Notes under the pieces: model-generated | What the model was told of the DNA's origin: nothing | The model's input: only the letters and a program-made list of their open reading frames with translations | Databases searched by the model: none | Assembly: GCA_047630355.1 (NCBI GenBank) | Contig: JBLHXN010000133.1 | Span: forward strand, 1 to 8,877 | From: JANQUM01 sp047630355 | GTDB lineage: Bacteria > Bacteroidota > Bacteroidia > Cytophagales > Spirosomataceae | Reading direction: 5' to 3' | DNA: 8,877 nt | Translations under genes and position numbers: made by a program | Part shown: positions 1 through 7,588 of the stretch, piece by piece | Position numbering within the stretch: the first letter of the stretch is position 1 | Layout: each line of letters starts with the position of its first letter

Positions 1-1
1 C

Positions 2-247
2 CAAATTGAATTTCCCATTCAGTTGTATTGGTCAACTGACGACAATATCGTTAATCAACGATCGGTAGATGCCTTTTGGAAACATGTGAAATCTTCAAAA
101 GGAGTTGAACTTGCTAAAATAACCCCTAATGAATTTGGTGTAAAATCAATCGGGCACTTTGGTTTATTTCGTCGGAAATTTAAAGAAACGCTTTGGCCTT
201 TGGTGCTCAATAAATTAGATGAATTTCACGAAACTGCTAAACCCTAA
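2..247 (+). CDS. alpha/beta hydrolase (COG4757-like), 3' end only
   Basis: This is the C-terminal ~81 residues of a gene that begins before the window. The frame is open from base 2, and a TTG at 23 is an internal Leu rather than a start. Two features place it in the alpha/beta hydrolase superfamily: a WSTDDNIV segment, which fits the strand-7 loop carrying the catalytic Asp, and a later IGHFGLFRRKF segment, which fits the catalytic-His loop. The GHFGLFR...LWP ending is like that of the predicted hydrolases of the COG4757 type. The nucleophile Ser would lie upstream, outside the window. The substrate is unknown. It ends with TAA 8 bp before the end of the convergent lipoprotein gene. The family call is from recognition of these motifs and is fairly secure; the subfamily is less so. 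Confidence 0.72.
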   Translation, partial: QIEFPIQLYWSTDDNIVNQRSVDAFWKHVKSSKGVELAKITPNEFGVKSIGHFGLFRRKFKETLWPLVLNKLDEFHETAKP

Positions 248-254
248 GTTTAGC
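236..254. terminator. small hairpin between convergent stop codons
   Basis: A perfect 7-bp inverted repeat (GCTAAAC at 236-242, GTTTAGC at 248-254) encloses a 5-nt loop that contains the TAA of the hydrolase gene. It lies just past the end of both convergent genes and could act as a bidirectional terminator. Only three of the seven pairs are GC and neither side has a T-run, so it is not a classical intrinsic terminator. The position is the best argument for it. Confidence 0.35.
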
Positions 255-255
255 G

Positions 256-990
256 TTACTTGACAACTACGTTCTCGTTCTCAATACTTGAAAGTAGCGG
301 TAAACTTCCTGCTTCAAATAAAGCGGGAAGCTTTTCGAGTGAAGTTCTAGTATCCTCAAAACCGTAATTCCGGTAATCGCAGAAGCGTAGTCCATTTTTA
401 GTTTGTACGTTATAAGCTTCCCGAAACCGAACTCCACTACCGCTTACTTCGTAGGAGTACGCCAAGTAATCTACGGTTTTGTTTTTTGTGTGAATCCAAT
501 AAATGTAACGATCCTGAAAATCTTCTCCGCCGCTTTCCTGTGCGAAAGTCACTTCTACCTGATGGTACGCCTGACCTTTAATATTTATATCGGCTAACAG
601 TTTTTTTTTCACCGCCGCATCATTGAGCGGAGCAGGTAATAAAAAGAAGTAAGCTACTGAATTTATCGAACTCGAATACTTCACTACCATTGAATCAGGA
701 ACGGAGACTTCTTCGCCGTTCACCTTCCGGACGAATGAATCGTTCGTCAGAACGTCTACCGTTTTCACACCCGAAGAATCTGTCTGATGGCGTTCGTATT
801 GATATTTGTCACCGTTTGTTTTAATGACATAATGCTTCGCTCTAAAATCGAACTCAACGTTTAGAGAGTTGTAAACCTCCCCGCCATGACTCACAATCGA
901 ATCGTCAATGATAGATTGAGCAGTTGGCTGGCAAGCCCATTGGCTGAATGCAACGGCAAATAAGAAGGAAAAAGTAATCAGGCGATTCAT
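256..990 (-). CDS. DUF6503-like lipoprotein
   Basis: A 244-aa secreted protein of unknown function. The N-terminus has a short charged end and a hydrophobic stretch, then FSQWAC with Cys20 as the likely lipidated residue. The residues before Cys20 (Q-W-A) depart from the strict lipobox, so lipidation is probable rather than certain. Shortly after follows an IDDSIVSHGG segment (HGG at 35-37), which I recognise from the Bacteroidota DUF6503 family, where an AI..HGG motif opens the mature domain. The rest is rich in alternating, beta-prone segments (for example HYVIKTNGDKYQYER and RYIYWIHTKNKTVDYLAYSY), like periplasmic carrier proteins of the LolA/LppX type; that comparison is only inference. 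ATG at 990 is chosen because it directly precedes the signal sequence. The gene diverges from the S9 peptidase gene and shares a 144-bp upstream region with it. Confidence 0.65.
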   Translation of the reverse strand: MNRLITFSFLFAVAFSQWACQPTAQSIIDDSIVSHGGEVYNSLNVEFDFRAKHYVIKTNGDKYQYERHQTDSSGVKTVDVLTNDSFVRKVNGEEVSVPDSMVVKYSSSINSVAYFFLLPAPLNDAAVKKKLLADINIKGQAYHQVEVTFAQESGGEDFQDRYIYWIHTKNKTVDYLAYSYEVSGSGVRFREAYNVQTKNGLRFCDYRNYGFEDTRTSLEKLPALFEAGSLPLLSSIENENVVVK

Positions 991-1134
991 AAAAATAGCA
1001 ATACGTTTGGTTTACAAAGGAGTACATACGAAATACAAGAAACGTGAGTTTCTCTAAAATTCAAATATCGGTAAACAAACTGACATACATTTTCATTATT
1101 TTTAAGTTGCAAATCCAAACCCGTTAAAACCTAT
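991..1134. promoter_or_regulatory. divergent intergenic region with a small palindrome
   Basis: This 144-bp AT-rich gap lies between two divergently transcribed genes and must hold both promoters if each has its own. I find no clear Bacteroidota -33/-7 pair on either strand. TATTTTTA at 1097-1104 is close to the TAnnTTTG -7 consensus for the rightward gene but has no convincing TTG at the right distance. A 6-bp inverted repeat with a 4-nt loop (AGAAAC at 1038-1043, GTTTCT at 1048-1053) sits near the middle and could be an operator. No Shine-Dalgarno sequence precedes either ATG, as is usual in this phylum. Confidence 0.4.
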
Positions 1135-3840
1135 ATGAAACACATCGCCATCGTCCTTACTTTGTTATTACTCGTTTTCAACGCAATCGCCCAAGATAAT
1201 TGGACATCCGAAGAAATTATAAATACTGAATCAGTTTCGTCGCCTACATTTTCACCTAGCGGGAAGATGATTCTCTGGTCTAAAAAGGAAGGCGTGAAGA
1301 AAGAAGACAAGTTTGTGAGTAAATTATTTTTGACCCGTCTTGACGTACAGAAAGAGGGCAAACCCCTAACTGTTCAATTGACCCAAGGAGAAACGTCGGA
1401 ACGTAATGCTATCTTCTCAAAAGATGGGCGGGAAATCTACTTTTTATCTTCTCGTGATAAAGGGAAAAAACTTTGGAAGCTAAGTATTTACGGCGGCGAA
1501 CCTGAAGAAATTTACGAATTCAAGAACGGGATTTCGTCTGTAAAGTGGCTGGACTCTACCACGGTTGCTTTTCTGAGTAACGAAGGAAAGTCTCTATACG
1601 ATTTGAACAATGAAGAAGTTAAAGACGATACCGAAATTATCGAGGATTCGCTGCATTGGAACCCAACACGGGTGTACGCTTTTGATTTAAAAACGAAGGA
1701 AATAAAACGCTTGAGCGTTGAAAATCAGGAAGTGGAAGAGTACGATATATCAGAAAATGGGCAATACCTCATCACGAAACGGATGACGAGTCTGCACCAC
1801 CACACCGACGGAAAACTGAACCCCATCTGTACATTTTATGACTTGAAAAACGGAACGCGAAGCACCGTTCTAAACGAAATTAATGAGCCAGGAAACCTGA
1901 CTTTCGCACCCGATAATTCAGGATTTTATTTTACGGCAAAAACTTCTTCCGTTCCACAATGGGACGGTGCTGGGAAAAATGAACTTTACTTTTATAACCT
2001 TATTAAAAAAGGAGTTGTGAAAGTCTCGCTCAACTCTGATTGGGGAATGAATAACAGCATTGAATTTGCCAACGATTTAGTACTTGCCGATTTGGCAAAT
2101 GGGGCCTATCAAAAGACAGGACTTTACCGCAAAACGGCTTCCGGTTGGGATAAAATCGAAGTGGATTTTGGAATGTCGGATAAACACGTAAATGCTCGTG
2201 CGATGAGTAAAGACGGTAAAAAGCTATTATTTGAATACTCTACCGCTTCGCAACTACCTGAATTTTACGTAGCGGATATTCCTGAAGCTACATCTAACAA
2301 ACTAACAGTAATTAACGTAACCGAATGGATTTCTTTGAATGATAAACTGAAGAAAAAGACCATTGCTAAAACAAAGGTTATTTACTGGAAAGGGGCAGAT
2401 GATGTTGAAATAAACGGAATTTTGTACTACCCTAAAAACTACGAAGCAGGAAAAAAATATCCGCTGATACTATCTATTCACGGCGGACCAACTGGCGTTG
2501 ACCAAGACCAATGGTCAGAGCGATGGAGTACTTACCCGCAGATTTATACTGACAAAGGAGCGTTCGTTTTGAAACCGAATTATCAGGGTTCAGGCAGTCA
2601 CGGACAGGAATTTGCCGAAGCTATTAAACTTGGTAATTATTACACCAAAAATCAAATTGACCTCTATAATAGCATCCAATACCTTGACGAAAAGGGTTTA
2701 ATTGACATGGATAAACTCGGGGTTATGGGTTGGTCTAACGGGGCAATCCTTGCTACTTGGATGACGCTCAAGTATCCTGATATGTTCAAAGTTGCTGCTC
2801 CCGGAGCGGGTGATGTTAATTGGACTTCCGACTACGGAACGTGCAGTTTCGGTGTAACTTTTGACCAATATTATCTCGGTGGTGCACCGTGGGACGATGT
2901 CAACGGAAAAAACTATAACGAAACGTATATTACTTATTCTCCGCTTTTCGACATCGAAAAAATCAAAACGCCAACCATCATTTTCCACGGCAGTGAAGAT
3001 CGTTCCGTTCCTCGAGATCAAGGCTGGGAATATTTCCGTGGGTTGCAGCAAGTTGGCAAAGCTCCCGTGAAATTCCTTTGGTTTCCCGGTCAACCGCACG
3101 GGTTGCAGAAAATCACGCATCAGTTGCGGAAAATGAAAGAGGAAATTGATTGGATTGATACCTATTTGTTCAACACACCAAACACCGATAACGAAGCATT
3201 CAAAAAAGAGAGCCCGTTGGATTATGCGTTGCAAAAAGCGAAGTTGAGTAAGCAAAAAGGCGTTTACGGCATAATCAAAAATAATGCGTTGATTCCTGAA
3301 TTTGCCGCCGTTAAAAAAGACTCGATTCAACTATCTGTTTTTGAATTGACCAATGCCCAATTTGCCGCTTACGATAAGAAATATGAGTTTGAAGCCGTGA
3401 AAAGTAATTATCCCGCAACTAATTTAACTGTTTCGCAAATTAACGGTTACGTAACTTGGTTGAATAAAACCACGGGAGAAACCTACCGTTTACCCAACGA
3501 AAAGGAAGCCGAAGCTTTGCACAAAAAAGCGATTAAAAACGCCGACAAAGAAAATACACTGAACGCTTGGGCGGGTTACGAAATCACGCTTGAAGACGCT
3601 CAGAAGTTAATGACAAAACTTACCGAAGAATCACTCGATTTGACAAAAGAAGTTGGCAGTTTCAACCCAATAAAAATTGGTAAAGCGGCAGTTTATGACC
3701 TTTGTGGAAACGTGGCCGAATATTTCAAAGACGGGAATGATCTGAAAATATACGGCTATGATGCACATACGTTTGTGGATGCGTTGAATGTAAAGTCCAA
3801 TGATTCAAAAAAAATAGGAGTGAGGTTGATGAAGGAGTGA
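1135..3840 (+). CDS. exported S9 prolyl-oligopeptidase-type peptidase with C-terminal FGE-like domain
   Basis: A 901-aa serine peptidase expected to work in the periplasm. Residues 1-19 are a type I signal peptide, with cleavage predicted after the AIA preceding Gln20. Residues ~30-400 form a TolB/WD40-like beta-propeller built of repeated short strands (for example SPTFSPSGKMILW and NAIFSKDGREIYFLSS). Residues ~415-690 are the S9 alpha/beta hydrolase domain: HGGP at 449-452, nucleophile Ser534 in GWSNG, Asp622 in GSEDRSVP, and His655 in PHG. The triad order and spacing are normal, so the peptidase should be active, as in DPP4/acylaminoacyl-peptidase relatives. Residues ~730-901 are an extra domain resembling formylglycine-generating enzyme/SUMF1: ELTNAQF (737-743), TYRLPNEKEAE with Arg785, DLCGNVAEY (855-863), and a C-terminal GVRLM. 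Usual S9 peptidases end soon after the His. The ABC exporter gene starts 38 bp downstream, suggesting co-transcription. Confidence 0.9.
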   Translation: MKHIAIVLTLLLLVFNAIAQDNWTSEEIINTESVSSPTFSPSGKMILWSKKEGVKKEDKFVSKLFLTRLDVQKEGKPLTVQLTQGETSERNAIFSKDGREIYFLSSRDKGKKLWKLSIYGGEPEEIYEFKNGISSVKWLDSTTVAFLSNEGKSLYDLNNEEVKDDTEIIEDSLHWNPTRVYAFDLKTKEIKRLSVENQEVEEYDISENGQYLITKRMTSLHHHTDGKLNPICTFYDLKNGTRSTVLNEINEPGNLTFAPDNSGFYFTAKTSSVPQWDGAGKNELYFYNLIKKGVVKVSLNSDWGMNNSIEFANDLVLADLANGAYQKTGLYRKTASGWDKIEVDFGMSDKHVNARAMSKDGKKLLFEYSTASQLPEFYVADIPEATSNKLTVINVTEWISLNDKLKKKTIAKTKVIYWKGADDVEINGILYYPKNYEAGKKYPLILSIHGGPTGVDQDQWSERWSTYPQIYTDKGAFVLKPNYQGSGSHGQEFAEAIKLGNYYTKNQIDLYNSIQYLDEKGLIDMDKLGVMGWSNGAILATWMTLKYPDMFKVAAPGAGDVNWTSDYGTCSFGVTFDQYYLGGAPWDDVNGKNYNETYITYSPLFDIEKIKTPTIIFHGSEDRSVPRDQGWEYFRGLQQVGKAPVKFLWFPGQPHGLQKITHQLRKMKEEIDWIDTYLFNTPNTDNEAFKKESPLDYALQKAKLSKQKGVYGIIKNNALIPEFAAVKKDSIQLSVFELTNAQFAAYDKKYEFEAVKSNYPATNLTVSQINGYVTWLNKTTGETYRLPNEKEAEALHKKAIKNADKENTLNAWAGYEITLEDAQKLMTKLTEESLDLTKEVGSFNPIKIGKAAVYDLCGNVAEYFKDGNDLKIYGYDAHTFVDALNVKSNDSKKIGVRLMKE

Positions 3841-3878
3841 AACGGAAACTTAAAGCCGTTTGAAATTGTCTAATTTAC

Positions 3879-5714
3879 ATGGCATTACCCCCGTTGAAAT
3901 CAATTAAAAGTAACGACCGAATTAACTTTCGTACGTCGTTGCAAGCATTGCAATATATCCCCCGTTTTTTCAAAGAAATACATTCGGTAGACCCGAACCT
4001 TTTTAATATAAATGCACTATGCAGACTGATTGCTTCCGCGACGCCGCTGGCAATGATGTGGGTTGGGAAGCTGATTATTGACGAAATCGTACTTATTTCA
4101 ACAACCAAAGCAACTGATTATACGCAATTGTGGTGGTACGTTGGTTTTGAGTTAGGAATCGTTGTGTTAGGCGACTTGTTGAATCGTGGTGTAACGCTTT
4201 CAGATAGCTTATTGGGCGATTTATATTCCAATGCGTCTTCTATCAAGATTATCAATAAAACCAACGATTTGACCATCAGTCAACTGGAAGATTCCGAACT
4301 ATACGATAAACTCGAACGGGCACGAACGCAAACGAGCAGTAGAGTAGGATTAATGTCAAATGCGTTGGGACAAGTGCAGAGTCTACTGACTATTATTTCG
4401 CTCATCGGTGGCTTAATTTATTTCGAGCCGTGGCTGATTGTACTGTTGGTTTTGAGTATCATTCCGTCGTTTATCAACGAGATAAAATTTAGTTCGTCGC
4501 GGTATTCTATTGCCCGAAGCTGGACCGCCGAACGCCGCGAATTGGATTACCTCCGTTACATTGGAGCGAATGATAAAACAGCGAAAGAAATCAAACTTTT
4601 TGGACTGACTGATTTCGTCGCTAATCGGTTTGGGCATTTGGCTCACAAGTATTATCTCGTTAACCGCTCGTTGTCCATTCGCCGAAGTATGTGGGGGAGT
4701 TCTTTTAATATTTTAGGCGTTCTGAGTTACTACGGAGCGTACGTTTTTATTATTTTTCGGGTGATAACGGGTGTGATTACCTTGGGGGATTTAACTTTTC
4801 TCTCCGGCTCATTTCAACGTTTGAAAACCACTTTACAATCTACCTTTTCGCAGTTTACCCGTATTTCTGAAAGTGCTTTGTACTTACGTGACTACTTTGA
4901 TTTCATCGACTTAAAAATCACCGAAAAGACTTCTGACTTCTCTCCGCTTCCTGATAAAATTCAAACGGGATTTGAATTCCGAGATGTTCATTTCAATTAT
5001 CCAGGTGTGTCAGAAAAAGTTTTGGCGGGCGTGAACTTTACGCTGCAAGCGGGCGAAAAACTAGCTTTTGTGGGTGTGAACGGAGCGGGAAAAACAACAT
5101 TGATAAAACTCTTACTTCGTTTCTACGAACCTACACAAGGTGAAATTCTGTTGGACGGCGTAAATATTAATCAATTTGAAAAAGAAGCATTTCAGCAATT
5201 CTTCGGCGTCATTTTTCAGGATTTCGTAAAATACGAATTCACGATAAAAGAGAATATCGGTATCGGGAATATTAAGGAAATTGAAAATCAACCGAAAATT
5301 GAAGCCGCTGCCGAGCAAAGTTTAGCTTCTGAAGTAGTGAATGAATTGGCGAACGGTTACGATCAACAATTGGGTAAACGCTTCTCTCGTGGAAAAGACC
5401 TTTCGGGCGGGCAATGGCAAAAAGTGGCGTTGGCTCGTGCCTACATGAAAGACGCCAAAGTCATGATTCTGGACGAACCCACTTCCGCCCTCGATGCCCG
5501 AGCCGAATACGAAGCCTTTCAACGTTTCATTGGTTTGACCGAAGGCAAAACGAGCGTCATCATTTCTCACCGTTTCAGTACCGTAAGAATGGCGGATAGA
5601 ATCATGGTTTTGAAAGCGGGCAAAATCCTCGAAATCGGAACGCACGAAGAGCTCATGAAAACGCCGCAACTCTACGCCGAATTATTCACGCTTCAGGCGG
5701 CAGGGTATCAGTGA
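3879..5714 (+). CDS. ABC exporter, fused membrane and ATPase domains (ABCB type)
   Basis: A 611-aa half-transporter that should work as a dimer in the inner membrane, exporting an unknown substrate. Residues ~1-330 form the membrane domain with several hydrophobic stretches (for example SLLTIISLIGGLIYF and LIVLLVLSIIPSF). The ATPase domain has all the expected motifs: Walker A GVNGAGKTT (399-407, Lys405), a Q-loop in IFQDFVKYEFTIKENI, signature LSGGQ (508-512), Walker B VMILDEP with Asp532 and Glu533, and H-loop His564. It therefore looks catalytically intact. The length is normal for a type IV (ABCB) exporter, and there is no N-terminal C39 peptidase domain. The Q-loop region resembles exporters of modified peptides such as the NisT/SpaT group, but I see no precursor peptide nearby, so this is weak evidence. 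It lies 38 bp after the S9 peptidase gene and 30 bp before the redoxin gene. Confidence 0.92.
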   Translation: MALPPLKSIKSNDRINFRTSLQALQYIPRFFKEIHSVDPNLFNINALCRLIASATPLAMMWVGKLIIDEIVLISTTKATDYTQLWWYVGFELGIVVLGDLLNRGVTLSDSLLGDLYSNASSIKIINKTNDLTISQLEDSELYDKLERARTQTSSRVGLMSNALGQVQSLLTIISLIGGLIYFEPWLIVLLVLSIIPSFINEIKFSSSRYSIARSWTAERRELDYLRYIGANDKTAKEIKLFGLTDFVANRFGHLAHKYYLVNRSLSIRRSMWGSSFNILGVLSYYGAYVFIIFRVITGVITLGDLTFLSGSFQRLKTTLQSTFSQFTRISESALYLRDYFDFIDLKITEKTSDFSPLPDKIQTGFEFRDVHFNYPGVSEKVLAGVNFTLQAGEKLAFVGVNGAGKTTLIKLLLRFYEPTQGEILLDGVNINQFEKEAFQQFFGVIFQDFVKYEFTIKENIGIGNIKEIENQPKIEAAAEQSLASEVVNELANGYDQQLGKRFSRGKDLSGGQWQKVALARAYMKDAKVMILDEPTSALDARAEYEAFQRFIGLTEGKTSVIISHRFSTVRMADRIMVLKAGKILEIGTHEELMKTPQLYAELFTLQAAGYQ

Positions 5715-5744
5715 TTTTTGGTAAGGTTTTATTGTTTTACGCTT

Positions 5745-6350
5745 ATGGTTCCATTTATTAAAATTACACTCGTCGCAATTTTTGCTTCACTTTCATTCCC
5801 GCCTCCCACCATTTATAAAGTAGGAGATGAAGTGGCGGATTTTACGCTAAAAAACGTGGACGGTAAATTCGTTTCGCTAAACAATTTTCCGTCAGCGAAG
5901 GGGTTTATCATTGTTTTCACGAGTAACCGCTGTCCTGTGGCGAAAGCTTATCAGAAAAGGTTAATTGAGTTAGATAGCAAATTTGCCAGAAAGGGTTATC
6001 CGTTGATTCTTATCAACCCCAACGACCCAGTTGCTTACGCGGCAGAATCTTTCGATAATATGCGGCGGATTGCGGATAAGAATAATTACAATTTTCCTTA
6101 TTTACAAGATACTGGCGGGAAGCTTGCCGCTACTTTTGGAGCAACCCGTACACCTGAAGCGTTTGTTTTAAATAATGAACGGGGGAAAATTATTTTGAGA
6201 TACGCCGGAGAGATTGACGACAATGCTCACGACGCAATTGGAGTAGATCAGAAATACGTAGAACAAGCTATCGAACGCTTAAAGGTTCAGTTTCCTGTTC
6301 GGATACGTTCTACAAAACCAACAGGGTGCGGTATTAAGTGGAAAGGATAA
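5745..6350 (+). CDS. exported thioredoxin-like (AhpC/TSA-type) protein with SxxC active site
   Basis: A 201-aa thioredoxin-fold protein. A TTG at 5718 is in frame upstream, but ATG at 5745 is preferred because it leads straight into a signal-peptide-like stretch (VPFIKITLVAIFASLSF), so the protein is probably exported. The fold begins at KVGDEVADFTLKNVDGKFVSL, a typical redoxin start. The active-site position reads FTSNRCPVAKAY: Ser60-Asn61-Arg62-Cys63, so the first Cys of the usual CxxC is replaced. INPNDP follows, then GATRTPEAFVL with the cis-Pro loop. The C-terminus ends in GCGIKWKG with Cys195, a motif I recall from a Bacteroidota group of thioredoxin family proteins; Cys195 could pair with Cys63 (inference). 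Classical disulfide reductase activity is doubtful. It is probably the last gene of the rightward operon, and its 3' end overlaps the convergent NRDE gene by 17 bp. Confidence 0.82.
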   Translation: MVPFIKITLVAIFASLSFPPPTIYKVGDEVADFTLKNVDGKFVSLNNFPSAKGFIIVFTSNRCPVAKAYQKRLIELDSKFARKGYPLILINPNDPVAYAAESFDNMRRIADKNNYNFPYLQDTGGKLAATFGATRTPEAFVLNNERGKIILRYAGEIDDNAHDAIGVDQKYVEQAIERLKVQFPVRIRSTKPTGCGIKWKG

Positions 6351-7059
6351 TCTGTTTTTCGTAAGATAATTCAGTAAACTTCTTCGCCTGTAAGTCTTCA
6401 TAGTTGATCACAAATGAGTTCTCTTTTACTTCAAATTGCGTTATTGCGACAGTTTTGAGTACGCCCTCCCGGTTCATTCTAATATCACTCTGTTCGTCTC
6501 CTTCTCCTCCGAAATAGTGAAAGTGCAATATTTTTTCGGCAGATATATCTTCTGCCTTTAAAAATTCCGAAAACCAGCTTTGACGTTCCGAAATTACTTT
6601 GTCGGAGTAAAGTGTTGCCGAAGACCAAATGCGGGAAACGGAACTATCAAACGAATGCAGGTCCGCTTGTTCACCTGTCCAACGGATTTCTTTTATATCG
6701 TCTTTGTCTTGAGAGAAAATAACGAGCGTAAATGGTTCGATTCCCGTAAAAAGGTAGTTATTATAGAATTCTTCAACGGATTTAAAATCGAAAAAATCCG
6801 TCACGACTAAGCCACGGCTCTGCCGATAAGGAAGTTTACGGACGTGATTTTTATAACCACCGTTTAACAGACAAACCGTTGTGCTGCCGTCAGTTGCAAG
6901 CCAGGTCCCTTCCCCTTGTGGATCTTTGGGAAAGTATAGCTGCTTTCCGTTTACTTCGTATTTTTGCGGAGGAATTGCCGCCGCCCGAGCGGTTGCTTCG
7001 TCACGGTTTGAGGTAACCACATAACCGGTGTTATTTGGTAGATAAGTTAAGACGCACAT
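6334..7059 (-). CDS. NRDE/TANGO2 family protein
   Basis: A 241-aa protein, essentially complete for the family. The start is fixed by the MCVLTYLP N-terminus: Cys2 is exposed once Met is removed and is the conserved residue of this family, which is thought to have an Ntn-hydrolase-like fold. The name-giving NRDE motif is at residues 18-21, followed by the expected Pro-containing segment, DPQGEGTWLA (46-55) and LLNGGYKN. No signal peptide is present, so it is cytoplasmic. The bacterial function is not firmly established; the eukaryotic homologue TANGO2 has been linked to heme and lipid metabolism. It starts 29 bp after the end of the disrupted DinB gene and is probably the last gene of the leftward operon. 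Its 3' end overlaps the convergent redoxin gene by 17 bp, so there is no room for a dedicated terminator between them. Confidence 0.88.
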   Translation of the reverse strand: MCVLTYLPNNTGYVVTSNRDEATARAAAIPPQKYEVNGKQLYFPKDPQGEGTWLATDGSTTVCLLNGGYKNHVRKLPYRQSRGLVVTDFFDFKSVEEFYNNYLFTGIEPFTLVIFSQDKDDIKEIRWTGEQADLHSFDSSVSRIWSSATLYSDKVISERQSWFSEFLKAEDISAEKILHFHYFGGEGDEQSDIRMNREGVLKTVAITQFEVKENSFVINYEDLQAKKFTELSYEKQIILST

Positions 7060-7088
7060 CTGCTACTAATGAATTGAAAATCTAAACT

Positions 7089-7586
7089 TTAAGAATCTTT
7101 CAGGTGCTTAATTGTAGAGTACGCCATCCCGAAATCTTCGGATAAATCAATGTGGGAGAAGTTTTCCTGAACGCCAATCCGCATTAAAGCAAAATGATGA
7201 ACCGAATGTTCAATCAGGTAAATTAACTAACGATCAAAGTTAGTTGGAACAGTAATTGTTTGTTCGTTACCAAATTCACTTACGAGCGAGATCCCAATAT
7301 TATTAAAGCTGTTTTTAGTGAGGTATTCCGTGATTTTATCTAATACTTCAATGCTGTATTTTACGTCTTCTTCGAGGCGGAGGTTGCGGGTTCGGGCGTC
7401 GTAATTCACAATTCCCTCCGTGGTACCTTTCATCAGACACTTAAAGAATTCAACAACGCGGCGGCTGTGTTTTCCGAGCGATGAACCGTTAAAAACAAGA
7501 AGCAAAGTAGCAAATTCTTCGTCGGTTAGCTGCACGAGTAGCGTTCTTAGTTGGTTTAATCCGTTGGTGGCAACGTTCACAGTCAT
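7089..7586 (-). pseudogene. DinB-fold protein interrupted by an in-frame TAG
   Basis: Read through one TAG, this is a 165-codon gene, the normal length for the DinB/YfiT-like four-helix-bundle family. Residues 1-119 hold the first half, with NGSSLGKHSRRVVEFF (His40 is the first expected metal ligand) and GIVNYDARTRNLRLEED. Codon 120 is TAG. In the same frame the sequence goes on as LIYLIEHSVHHFALMRIG, giving the HxxxH pair His127 and His131, and then EDFGMAYSTIKHLKDS before a TAA. These are standard C-terminal motifs of the family, so both halves belong to one gene. Without read-through the product loses two of three metal-ligand His residues and should not fold normally. Members are metal-dependent transferases or hydrolases of varied substrate, often thiol-linked. 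The ATG overlaps the YceI stop codon by one base. His40 is followed by SRR where many relatives have a second His, perhaps reflecting relaxed constraint. Confidence 0.85.
7227..7229 (-). other. in-frame amber codon 120 of the DinB-like gene
   Basis: CTA on the + strand is TAG on the coding strand. It comes after NFDR and before LIYLIEH. Both flanks are family-like and the frame does not change, so a single substitution explains it. Glu (GAG) or Gln (CAG) would be one change away; RELIY would suit relatives, but this is from memory and not from an alignment. The next base on the coding strand is T. Confidence 0.9.
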
Positions 7587-7588
7587 TA
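7584..7588 (-). other. TAATG stop/start overlap, likely translational coupling
   Basis: On the coding strand the TAA of the YceI gene and the ATG of the DinB-like gene share one A. Such an overlap usually means re-initiation by the same ribosomes. It supports the operon and the choice of start for the DinB-like gene. Confidence 0.7.

Noticed and set aside
1097..1104. TATTTTTA as a -7 promoter element for the S9 peptidase gene
   Set aside because: It misses the final G of TAnnTTTG, and no TTG lies at the proper distance upstream. AT-rich DNA gives such matches often, so it was left as a remark and not called.
2698..3330. 210-aa leftward open frame inside the S9 peptidase gene
   Set aside because: It is antisense to conserved catalytic-domain coding sequence and has a composition typical of a shadow frame.
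3838..3861. Inverted repeat AAACGG...CCGTTT between the S9 peptidase and ABC exporter genes
   Set aside because: It has only a 6-bp stem with a 10-nt loop and no T-run, in a 38-bp gap inside a likely operon. Not supported as a terminator.
7089..7226. Region between NRDE and the 119-aa frame as a non-coding spacer
   Set aside because: It translates in frame with the upstream gene as the conserved DinB-like C-terminus, so it is the 3' part of that gene and not a spacer.
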